NCBI GenBank assembly: GCA_001730015.1
Contig: MDLA01000175.1
Coordinates: 186,001 to 250,000 of the forward strand
Direction: 5' to 3'
Length of the DNA: 64,000 nt
Origin: Chromatiales bacterium (ex Bugula neritina AB1)
GTDB taxonomy: Bacteria; Pseudomonadota; Gammaproteobacteria; Granulosicoccales; Granulosicoccaceae
Position numbers and translations under genes: made by a program. Below, one piece after another: positions 52,620 through 60,084 of the stretch (positions are counted from its first letter, which is position 1; every line of letters starts with the position of its first letter). The notes beneath the pieces are model-generated. The model was not told the DNA's origin. It did no database searches and saw nothing but the letters and a program-made list of their open reading frames with translations.

Positions 52620-53479
52620 GCGGCGGCTGGAATTACACCGTAGGTAATGCCGAGGTCGCTAAGCCAGCGGCGGTAAACAATGGCGGATTTATCAGCGCGT
52701 ATAGGGGTTTCAGCGCGAGGGTCGAGTGGCAGGCGCTTGGGAAACTGGTTTTCCAGAATGGGTTTATCCTGCCCGAAGATCGTCTGCTGAAACATACGGA
52801 TAGATAAATCAGTGCTGTGCTCGTCGATGACACTTACCAGCGCATGCGCCCGGATAGTTTCTTCGGTCACCGGTTGCACAAACAGGGCGATTACATCCAT
52901 TCGTTTCTCATCTGACGGACACGATTTATAGAGCACCGAGCAATACGGATGAGGTACCCGGTAAACGTACTCAACCAGCATGCCGCCCTCCGAACCGGCT
53001 GCTGCCATCGGTTGGTAGAAGCGACAGCGGGTGGCGATGACATCGTTGGTGGTTTCTTCAATAGTGACATCGTATTCGCGCACTTCAGTATGCGGCTGCT
53101 CGCCTAGAATGCCGGTATGCACATAAGGGAAGTGGCCCATATCGAGGAAGTTCTCTACTGCGCGCGGTGCAGATACTCTAACGCCGATGGTTGCCGCACA
53201 AACATTGCGACGATCCGGTTCGTTGTATTCAGGCAGTGCGAACAAGGGTTTGTCGGGGCTGCCAGGGCAGGTCCACAGGTAGCCGTAGGCACAGGTAACG
53301 GGCAGGGTGTCGCCGGGTTCGTTCAGTCGCCAGGCACGTATGCCGTGCGAATTTGTATCAATGCAAAAGCCGATAGACTCGCCGAGCAGGGTTGTTTGGT
53401 TGTTGCCCGGTCTGATGTCTTCCAGTGCACAGATAACATGCCACTGGTTGCGAATGACCGGGTCGTTGCACAGAGTCAT
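52616..53479 (-). CDS. Rieske-type oxygenase lacking its Rieske cluster (NdmC-like)
   Basis: 287 aa related to ring-hydroxylating/N-demethylating oxygenases. The mononuclear iron site is visible: His116 and His121 in ENFLDMGHFPYVH, and probable Asp238 in FGQDKPILE. The N-terminal region where the Rieske CxH...CxxH should be (~40-75) has lost all ligand pairs (VTCAYGYLWTCPG). This is the special state of NdmC, which borrows a Rieske centre from NdmD. Expected reaction: O2-dependent removal of an N-methyl group as formaldehyde; substrate inferred to be a methylated purine. First gene of the eight-gene run to guaD. Confidence 0.75.
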   Translation of the reverse strand: MTLCNDPVIRNQWHVICALEDIRPGNNQTTLLGESIGFCIDTNSHGIRAWRLNEPGDTLPVTCAYGYLWTCPGSPDKPLFALPEYNEPDRRNVCAATIGVRVSAPRAVENFLDMGHFPYVHTGILGEQPHTEVREYDVTIEETTNDVIATRCRFYQPMAAAGSEGGMLVEYVYRVPHPYCSVLYKSCPSDEKRMDVIALFVQPVTEETIRAHALVSVIDEHSTDLSIRMFQQTIFGQDKPILENQFPKRLPLDPRAETPIRADKSAIVYRRWLSDLGITYGVIPAAA

Positions 53480-53503
53480 ATGCCGCGGTTATAAGGCGTA
53501 AGG

Positions 53504-53518
53504 GATAACAACCTTATC
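53504..53518 (-). promoter_or_regulatory. Inverted repeat upstream of the ndmC-like gene
   Basis: GATAACAACCTTATC: GATAA (53504-53508) and TTATC (53514-53518), 25 bp before the NdmC-like start on the minus strand, in the 125-bp gap after the globin gene. A candidate operator; the binding protein is unknown. Confidence 0.3.
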
Positions 53519-53604
53519 TTGGTGTTTGCCAGAAGTAAATCAGTTCCGTATTCCAGGCGTCGAACCGGCGCGGGTGAAGGGTTTACCGGTGTTCGATTGC
53601 CGGA

Positions 53605-54039
53605 TTAGCTTCCATTGCTTTCACAGCTAATGCGTATTCGCTCTGCGGGAATGAAAAATTGCTGCATAAGGTAATCGATCAGTGCCTGCTGGTGTCCGTT
53701 GTCGAGCAGTGCCAGTTTCATGCACGCCAGCCACTGATCACGTTCTGCTGATGTCACACGCAGGTGGCTGTGAACCGCAGGTATGCTGATTGGTGGAAGC
53801 TTTTCTGCGATATGCCTGCCTCCACCGGACCAATAGCAAAGGAACAGAGTTAGTTTATCGCGCATAGTGGCGGGGTCGCTGTTATGCCATGACCAGATGG
53901 TGTCGAAGTCCGGATTGGATTGCATGTGGTTGTAGAAAGTATCAACCAGTGCGCGCACGCCCGGTTCGCCACCCAGCGCGATAAAGGTCGTGTCTTTGAA
54001 ACCGTATTTCGGTGGTGGATCAGTTGATGGCTGCGGCAT
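53605..54039 (-). CDS. Group II truncated haemoglobin-like protein
   Basis: 144 aa. The globin pattern fits group II: ALGGEPGVRALVDTFYNHM, then FLCYWSGGG, a His-containing F-helix region (His90/His92, PAVHSHLRVT), and AERDQWLACMKLAL with the conserved Trp. Such globins bind O2 and NO. It follows the Fe-S-type regulator gene by 12 bp in the same direction and precedes the NdmC-like oxygenase gene by 125 bp, so it could remove NO or feed O2; both are inference. Confidence 0.8.
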   Translation of the reverse strand: MPQPSTDPPPKYGFKDTTFIALGGEPGVRALVDTFYNHMQSNPDFDTIWSWHNSDPATMRDKLTLFLCYWSGGGRHIAEKLPPISIPAVHSHLRVTSAERDQWLACMKLALLDNGHQQALIDYLMQQFFIPAERIRISCESNGS

Positions 54040-54051
54040 GGGTTTGCTTAC

Positions 54052-54651
54052 CTATTTGAAATTGAACCCACAGACGACGGTACCGTTCTTTTTGCACTGC
54101 ACCGTGACCTCCCTGCCTGATGCTTCTGCAAAAAAAGCGGCGACCAGCCGGCACGTAAGTGGTTCATGGTGTACCAGAGTGGCGACCGGGCAGCTATGGC
54201 AGCTAACCGTGTTTCTGGTGCCTTTCGTAGTGAGCTCTGCCATAGCGCCGAGAGAATTGACGACATCAACCGATCTCTGAATGTTGGTGGTGATATCGGC
54301 AACCGGCTGCAAACCGGATGCTTTCGCCAGTGACCGTCCGGTCTTTTCCAGCAAGCTGATGCGCTCGCGCTCAGGCAGGTCTTTACTGATTGTTTGAATC
54401 AGCATATCAAGTACCGGCTTGTAGGCTGATGAATGAACGTCTTCGTTGCCTGCCACGGTCTTGTACTGGTAGGCGGGCTTGCCCGCGTTGCTGGAGAGGC
54501 GTTGCTCGGTTCTTTCGATTATGCCCGCTGCTTCGAGCTTGCGAACCTGCAGATGAGTGGAGTTACGTGAAATGCCCAGCTCGGCCGCCAGTTCCTGGAC
54601 TGTCAGTGCACTTCTGTTGAGCAGATCAGTAATCTTGTTTGTTGTATCCAT
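54052..54651 (-). CDS. SufR-like winged-helix regulator with Cys cluster
   Basis: 199 aa. N-terminal winged HTH (residues ~15-60: TVQELAAELGISRNSTHLQVRKLE). The C-terminal domain carries Cys151, Cys154, Cys167, Cys186 and Cys194; the first three have the CxxC-x12-C spacing like that of SufR, which binds an Fe-S cluster. It could sense NO, O2 or Fe-S status. It is divergent from the cytochrome P460 gene, with a 15-bp palindrome on that promoter, and upstream of the globin gene: together these suggest a reactive-nitrogen response. Confidence 0.7.
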   Translation of the reverse strand: MDTTNKITDLLNRSALTVQELAAELGISRNSTHLQVRKLEAAGIIERTEQRLSSNAGKPAYQYKTVAGNEDVHSSAYKPVLDMLIQTISKDLPERERISLLEKTGRSLAKASGLQPVADITTNIQRSVDVVNSLGAMAELTTKGTRNTVSCHSCPVATLVHHEPLTCRLVAAFFAEASGREVTVQCKKNGTVVCGFNFK

Positions 54652-54721
54652 TGTGTTGCAATACTTCTATAAAGCGGTTGATAGTAGTGGCCTGAAGAAA
54701 TAAACACAATAAGTAATAATA

Positions 54722-54754
54722 ATATATGACATATATGATTAATGGCGGTAGAAT
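54722..54754 (+). promoter_or_regulatory. Cytochrome P460 promoter with palindrome on the -35 box
   Basis: -35 ATGACA (54726-54731) and -10 TAGAAT (54749-54754), each five of six consensus, with a 17-bp spacer. A perfect palindrome, ATATATG-A-CATATAT (54722-54736), lies exactly over the -35 box between the divergent regulator and P460 genes. It is the best candidate operator for the SufR-like protein. Confidence 0.6.
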
Positions 54755-54834
54755 ATTTTCCGCAGGCCGCCGGCGATGACAGTGAGCTCGGCAGGGCAGT
54801 CTGTCTTCACTAAGGATCAACAGAGGAAATTTAT

Positions 54835-55344
54835 ATGCGCAGGTTCATATCGGTCATTGGAATGGTGTCCCTGTTTTTATCAGCGGGCGCACATAGCGAT
54901 GAAGACAAAATTTCGTTCCCCGAGAATTACAGGGCAACCTATACCAACTACCTGAGTCTCGATCGTACGCAAAACCCGGATCAGGTAATTCGATTATTTG
55001 CAAACGATATAGCCATGCAGGGCCCTGGTGAAGATGGCAAGCTGCCATATGGTTCTATTCTGGTTGCCGAGGTGTACAAGGCCAGGCTCGATTCAGAAGG
55101 TGCGGTGGTTACCTCGTCACTGGGCCGGCGGATAAAAGATAAGTTTGCACTGGTAGCCGTTATGCAGCGCGGCGAAGGCTGGGGTGAACAGTACGCAGAA
55201 GGCATTCGCAATGGCAACTGGGAAATGGCTGCTTTCAAGCCCGATGGTTCAAAAGCAAATAAAGATATCAATGCCTGCCTGGCATGCCATGCACCGCTTA
55301 CGGAAAGCAATTTTGTATTTTCTTATGATCACCTGGTGAAGTGA
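54835..55344 (+). CDS. Cytochrome P460 family protein
   Basis: 169 aa. Signal peptide (residues 1-20, ending GAHSDE), then the P460 beta-fold (FPENYRATYTNYLSLDR, GSILVAEVYKARLDSEG, GEGWGEQYAEGIRNGNWEMAAF) and a c-type haem site CLACH (148-152). Periplasmic. Cytochromes P460 oxidise hydroxylamine and NO; the related cytochromes c'-beta bind NO. The cross-link Lys cannot be assigned here without alignment. Good ribosome site AGAGGA. Divergent from the SufR-like regulator. Confidence 0.85.
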   Translation: MRRFISVIGMVSLFLSAGAHSDEDKISFPENYRATYTNYLSLDRTQNPDQVIRLFANDIAMQGPGEDGKLPYGSILVAEVYKARLDSEGAVVTSSLGRRIKDKFALVAVMQRGEGWGEQYAEGIRNGNWEMAAFKPDGSKANKDINACLACHAPLTESNFVFSYDHLVK

Positions 55345-55407
55345 GCCGCTTGCTTTTTCGCATAGCGGCAAGAGTAGTCCGTTAGCAACAATCTTTGAAT
55401 GAAAATT

Positions 55408-55454
55408 CACCAGCCACAATAAGGAGCGTTTGAAGATGTTCTATGTGGCTGGTG
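55408..55454. terminator. Hairpin between convergent P460 and GST genes
   Basis: An 11-bp perfect inverted repeat, CACCAGCCACA (55408-55418) / TGTGGCTGGTG (55444-55454), with a 25-nt loop. Short T-runs lie outside it on both strands (CTTTTGGG; minus-strand AATTTTC), so it may be a weak two-way terminator. The loop also contains AAGGAG before a 7-codon ATG...TGA frame, likely chance. Confidence 0.35.
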
Positions 55455-55480
55455 GATGACTTTTGGGATTTGCTTATCCG

Positions 55481-55537
55481 CCAGTGAGATTGAGCCAGTG
55501 AGATTGAGCCAGTGAAATTCAGCCCAGTGAAATTCAC
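55481..55537. repeat. Four tandem copies of a 14-bp unit
   Basis: CCAGTGAGATTGAG at 55481-55494 and 55495-55508, then CCAGTGAAATTCAG (55509-55522), one extra C, and CCAGTGAAATTCAC (55524-55537). The last unit folds back on itself (CAGTGAAATTCACTG). Intergenic. Confidence 0.75.
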
Positions 55538-55623
55538 TGTCAAACTATAGATGCATTACATATAGCCTGATTCATTTACGGTAACGGGTATCGAGTGTTG
55601 TTTCGGCGTTGCCTGCCGTAGCC

Positions 55624-56238
55624 TCATGCATGCAGAAGCATTACTCTTTGAACGGCTGGACGAGCACTCATTGTCTCAAAGTGCGTGGCGATCCGTGGAA
55701 AGTCAGATAAATTGACATTATCCCACGCTAACCAGCGGCAGATTGTAAACAGATAAGCGTCACAGACACTGTATTGGCTTCCCAGAACCCAGGGCCCTCT
55801 GAAGAGTTCACTTTGTATAAGCTCAAAGGATGCGGTCATGGTTTCGGGTACCTTGGCTTTCATTGCGGCAAACGTTGATTCATCGTTAACCCATCGTTCT
55901 CCGCGAGCACCGTGCGCATGTGCCACATGTACAGTAGAGCAGAGGTAGCTGTTGAATGAATCAGCAAGTGCCAGGCTATAGGGGTCGCCGATTGGAATAA
56001 GCGTTGCAGCCGGGTGCAGTCGAGCGATGTAGTTAAGTATGGCCGGTGTCTCTGTAAGAACACCCTGGTCGGTGATCAGTGACGGCACACGACCCTTGGA
56101 GTTGATTTTTAAATAATCTGAAGAGCGCTGTTGACCAGCTGCAAGATCCACTGCAATTGCCGAGTAATGTGCGTTGGCTTCTTCCAGCGCGATGTGCGGG
56201 GCCAGCGCACAGCTGTCCTTTGCATAGTACAGTTTCAT
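55624..56238 (-). CDS. Glutathione S-transferase
   Basis: 204 aa. N-terminal thioredoxin fold with KLYYAKDSCALAPHIALEEA, where Ser/Cys near residue 8-10 matches the beta-class site, and GRVPSLITDQGVLTETPAILNYIA; the helical domain includes CDAYLFTICRWLAW. Closer to GstA/beta-class GSTs than to the NdmE-like protein at 50141. Single gene on the minus strand. Confidence 0.9.
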   Translation of the reverse strand: MKLYYAKDSCALAPHIALEEANAHYSAIAVDLAAGQQRSSDYLKINSKGRVPSLITDQGVLTETPAILNYIARLHPAATLIPIGDPYSLALADSFNSYLCSTVHVAHAHGARGERWVNDESTFAAMKAKVPETMTASFELIQSELFRGPWVLGSQYSVCDAYLFTICRWLAWDNVNLSDFPRIATHFETMSARPAVQRVMLLHA

Positions 56239-56658
56239 TGTTCTACCACCTAACTCAAAAATTCTAATTTTTATTTACGCTTGGACGGCAATGACGCTAA
56301 GTTTGCGACACTGTCGGCACTGACGTTATAGCAGGATTGGATTACCCCGAGTTACAGGCGTGAACGTCTGCGGCGCGGCCTTATGGTGGCAGATTGCTGC
56401 GGTCTTTTACACACGCTTAGAAGCGATTTCTGGAAAAGCGGTATTATTACCACTTTACCTTGTGCGGATCGTCAGTTACAAATAGTGGTAGATACCATTT
56501 TGTTGTCTGACAGGGAAGGTCAGGGGGCCAGAACAGCGGAGCAAGATCAATTGATCTAGGCAGAAGAGAAACGCTGCCTGTCGCACGGCTATGGCCGGGT
56601 GGAAGTTTGAGAAGGAATCGTATCAATCTAAATATAACAACTTTAAAAGAGTCCGGAT
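56239..56658. other. 420-bp gap with a 14-bp palindrome
   Basis: No gene that I can support. AGATCAATTGATCT (56544-56557) is a perfect 14-bp palindrome about 100 bp before the decarboxylase gene and could be an operator. No -35/-10 pair is convincing. Promoters for both flanking divergent genes must lie here. Confidence 0.4.
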
Positions 56659-58905
56659 ATGCGTAAACTTTCAGGTATTCCACATTTAGAAAACCCGAAG
56701 TTTGTAAAGGAATTAATGGAAGTGTATCTGGATCAGGATGATTCAGATAAGCTGAAACTCAGTGAGACAATCGGGGCGGACGAACCCGGCGCCTATTTTC
56801 TTGGCACTCGCGGCGGCAATGCCGAAATGATGCTTGAACTACTGACCAGGGCATTGCAGGCTCATGTAGATTTCAGGAAGGGCTATCACCCTGAAGATCC
56901 GGACTACCTGACGGATGCTGTGAAAAAATCTGACGGCTACAAAGAAGCCGTTAAGCTACTGGAAAAACAGCATGGAAAAGTTCTGCAAGAGCTGCAAAAG
57001 TCCGGGCCGTTTTTCAGCCCCAGAAGTATTGGGCACATGCTGTGGGATACCTGCGTTCCGGGTATGGTCGGTTACTTTGCTGCAATGCTGTATAACCAGA
57101 ATAATACCGCTGCAGAGGCATCGCCAGTCACCACAATTATGGAAATGCTGGTCGGCAACGATCTCTGTGAGATGCTGGGTTTTAATACTCGTCCTTTCAG
57201 CGTTCACCTGCCGGGAGAAAAGGCAGCGCCAGATACAAGCGGTGGAAAGATAGCCGGATGGGGGCATATCACCTGCGATGGCTCCGTTGCAAACCTGGAA
57301 GCGTTATGGGCCGGTCGAAATATTAAATTCCTGCCAGTTGCACTGAAAAACGCAATTTTAGGAGATGAATCACTGAAGGCAGCAAAGGCTCTTGAAGTTA
57401 AATTGCTCGATGGCAGTGTGGCTAAACTGACTGAATGCGATAACTGGTTGCTGTTGAATCTCAAAGCAGATGATGTGCTCGAACTCACGCCGCGAATGCA
57501 TGATCTCTACGGTATCGATCCGTCAGCAATCAGTGATGTTCTAAATAATTATAGTGTGCAGAACCTCGGTTTGCTTGAATTTTACAAGAGGTTTCTGAAG
57601 GATATCAACGAGCCGCCGGTCGCGCTGGCGCCGGCTACCAAGCACTATTCATGGCCGAAAGGCGCGGCAATACTGGGTATCGGAGCAAACAATGTGCTGT
57701 CGGTTCTTGTCGGTACCGATGCGCGCATGGATCTGCACAATCTCGAACAGAAACTGCAGAACTGCGTTGACAAAAAAATACCGGTGATGACAGTGATAGC
57801 TGTTATAGGCAGCACAGAAGAGAGTGCCGTTGATCCACTCGATGGCATTATTGCATTGCGGGAGAAATTCCGCGGCAAAGGACTGGATTTTACTATTCAC
57901 GCAGATGCGGCCTGGGGCGGTTACTTCGCGTCCATGCTGCGTGAAGGTAAAAAACGAACTGCACGTGTCGAGTTGTGGCGTGATGGTATGCCGATGAGCG
58001 ATTACGTAACGAAGCAATACGCCAGTATTGCCGAAATTGATACCGTCACTATTGATCCGCACAAGGCTGGCTACGTGCCGTACCCTGCAGGTGGTATGTG
58101 TTACCGCAACTCTGCAATGCGCGGTACTATCACGTTTACGGCTCCGGTTGTCTACCACGGTGGTGCAGACCCGACTGTCGGGGTTTATGGTGTAGAAGGT
58201 TCTAAACCGGGTGCTGCTGCCAGTGCGGTCTATTTAAGCCACCGGGTTATCAGAACTGATAAAACCGGCTACGGTGCTATTCTTGCCGACTGCATGTATG
58301 GGGCGAAGCAGTTTTACGCCTCAATGATAACCCTGAACCTGCACGACAGGCCGTTTAAAATTGTGCCGTTATGCGAGTTACCGGCGGAGCGCAATGGTGG
58401 CTCAGCTGAAGAAATACATGAGCAGCTACTGTTTATACAGCAACGGATAGTCGGTGTGAGCAAGCATGATCTGGTTAGAGACAGCGAGGCCTTTGAGCTG
58501 TTCCGGCAACTGGGACAGGATCAGACTATACTGACCTATGTATTTAATTTCCGAAAGTCTGATGGTAGCTGGAATACTGACATTGATCAGTTAAATACGA
58601 TGAATAACGGTGTGTTTGATCGTTGTAGTATGAGCCCGAGAAGGGTTAGTGAAGATATCAATAACACCAAGCTGATCGTGACTTCATCAAAGTTTGAATA
58701 CCAGGCCTACGGTGAGAAATTCATGGATTATTTCCAGGGCCGGCTCGGCATAGAGAATCCGCATCACAAGAATATTAATTTTAATATATCTACTCTAATG
58801 AACCCGTGGCTGACCGATACCGAAGCAGGTTCATTTGCACCGACCTGGGCTGCAATAATGGCCGACGAAGTCGAAGCGGTGATCGCTGAAAATAACTTGT
58901 GCTAA
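56659..58905 (+). CDS. PLP-dependent decarboxylase, tyrosine decarboxylase-like
   Basis: 748-aa group II amino-acid decarboxylase. The PLP Lys469 lies in TIDPHKAGY, and Asp416 in HADAAWGGYFASMLREG binds the pyridine nitrogen. The block YGVEGSKPGAAASAVYLSHRVI resembles bacterial tyrosine decarboxylases (about 620 aa); the extra ~120 residues are mainly at the N-terminus and before the PLP domain. Likely makes an aromatic amine such as tyramine; the exact amino acid is not certain. No amino-acid/amine antiporter is adjacent, so acid resistance by exchange is not shown. A DUF4331 gene follows by 53 bp. Confidence 0.85.
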   Translation: MRKLSGIPHLENPKFVKELMEVYLDQDDSDKLKLSETIGADEPGAYFLGTRGGNAEMMLELLTRALQAHVDFRKGYHPEDPDYLTDAVKKSDGYKEAVKLLEKQHGKVLQELQKSGPFFSPRSIGHMLWDTCVPGMVGYFAAMLYNQNNTAAEASPVTTIMEMLVGNDLCEMLGFNTRPFSVHLPGEKAAPDTSGGKIAGWGHITCDGSVANLEALWAGRNIKFLPVALKNAILGDESLKAAKALEVKLLDGSVAKLTECDNWLLLNLKADDVLELTPRMHDLYGIDPSAISDVLNNYSVQNLGLLEFYKRFLKDINEPPVALAPATKHYSWPKGAAILGIGANNVLSVLVGTDARMDLHNLEQKLQNCVDKKIPVMTVIAVIGSTEESAVDPLDGIIALREKFRGKGLDFTIHADAAWGGYFASMLREGKKRTARVELWRDGMPMSDYVTKQYASIAEIDTVTIDPHKAGYVPYPAGGMCYRNSAMRGTITFTAPVVYHGGADPTVGVYGVEGSKPGAAASAVYLSHRVIRTDKTGYGAILADCMYGAKQFYASMITLNLHDRPFKIVPLCELPAERNGGSAEEIHEQLLFIQQRIVGVSKHDLVRDSEAFELFRQLGQDQTILTYVFNFRKSDGSWNTDIDQLNTMNNGVFDRCSMSPRRVSEDINNTKLIVTSSKFEYQAYGEKFMDYFQGRLGIENPHHKNINFNISTLMNPWLTDTEAGSFAPTWAAIMADEVEAVIAENNLC

Positions 58906-58958
58906 TCAAAAAATGCGGCAAGGCTGAAGAATCTGCTTTGCAAGCAATGGGAAATACA

Positions 58959-60080
58959 ATGAAAATAAATTTTAGTGCTGCACTACTAGCGTTAGCTACA
59001 ACCTGTGCTACTGCATCGGATCACCTCGATTCGACTTTTTTAGATACGCACCCTGAGTGGGATATTGGCGATCTTTTTCTCTGGAAGGGTGAGCAGACGG
59101 GAGGCCCGGTGTTCGCCATGACATTCAATCCACTGACTGGTAGCAATGAAAAAACAGCGGCGATAAAGCTGGATCCGAAGGCTGTATACCAGTTTAAAAT
59201 TGATACAGACAATGACTATGTGGCAGATCTGGCGTACAAGCTCACCGTTAAAGACTACGCGCAGGGTTCGCAGCAAACCATGATTCTGCGTCGCGCGACT
59301 GGAGACATGGCGCGCAGTAATGAAGCAGATGGTGAAGTCATCGCAACAGGCGATACCAGTATTGCTGATAGGCCGGTAAATGTTGTAGAAGGCGATAACA
59401 ACGAACTGTTGTTTGCAGGCCCGAGACAAGATCCGTTCTTTTTTAATTTCAAGACAGTTGAGTCGCCGGTTGCTTTGGGTCTCCGATTTGCACTGGGTGC
59501 AGACGGACTGCCCAGTGACGGAACCTCTGCCAATACCTTTGGCCCGACCAATATGACTTTTGTCGCGTTGGAGGTGCCGGAATTGAAAGGCGTTAAATTT
59601 AATGCCTGGTGCACCACTTCTGTCGATGGCAATCAGGTAGACCGTGCCGGGCGAGCTGCTATGACTGCGATTTTCACCCCGAATACGCCTCCGGGCCGTA
59701 ATGCCGAGCGTTACCCGTGGCGCAAGCAGGGAGACCACACACCCAAGCAAGACTATAATATGTCGACACCATCAGAAGATCTGGAGCTCTGGTCGGAGAT
59801 GGTGGCTTATCGTTTAGATCAGGTGCAGGTCGGAGAAAATAAAGTGCAGCCGCTGGTCGATTTTTTTCTTCCGGATGTGCTCGAATACAATGCTGACGTT
59901 AGCAAAATGGGCTACCCGAACGGCCGTAACCTGAAGGAAGATGCGATTTACTGGACGATAAATAAAATTAACCCGTTTTTATATTACGATAAGAAACACT
60001 ATAATTTCCCAATGACCAGTGATCAGAAAATATCGGCTAGTTTTCCGTATGCGGTAGATCCGGTAAAATTTAAGAAATAG
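58959..60080 (+). CDS. Exported DUF4331 protein
   Basis: 373 aa from ATG 58959, which gives a signal peptide (MKINFSAALLALATTCATA) ending before SDHLDSTFLD, the DUF4331 start motif; the frame is open from 58899, inside the upstream gene. Typical DUF4331 features: DIGDLFLW, GGPVFAMTFNPLTG, QVDRAGRAAM and GYPNGRNLKEDAI. Secreted to the periplasm or outside; function unknown. Ends 4 bp before the convergent cyclase gene, so the two 3' ends nearly meet. Confidence 0.85.
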   Translation: MKINFSAALLALATTCATASDHLDSTFLDTHPEWDIGDLFLWKGEQTGGPVFAMTFNPLTGSNEKTAAIKLDPKAVYQFKIDTDNDYVADLAYKLTVKDYAQGSQQTMILRRATGDMARSNEADGEVIATGDTSIADRPVNVVEGDNNELLFAGPRQDPFFFNFKTVESPVALGLRFALGADGLPSDGTSANTFGPTNMTFVALEVPELKGVKFNAWCTTSVDGNQVDRAGRAAMTAIFTPNTPPGRNAERYPWRKQGDHTPKQDYNMSTPSEDLELWSEMVAYRLDQVQVGENKVQPLVDFFLPDVLEYNADVSKMGYPNGRNLKEDAIYWTINKINPFLYYDKKHYNFPMTSDQKISASFPYAVDPVKFKK

Positions 60081-60084
60081 TAGA

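Noticed and set aside
55421..55460. Seven-codon leader peptide with AAGGAG inside a hairpin loop
   Set aside because: It lies between convergent genes with nothing downstream to regulate; most likely chance.
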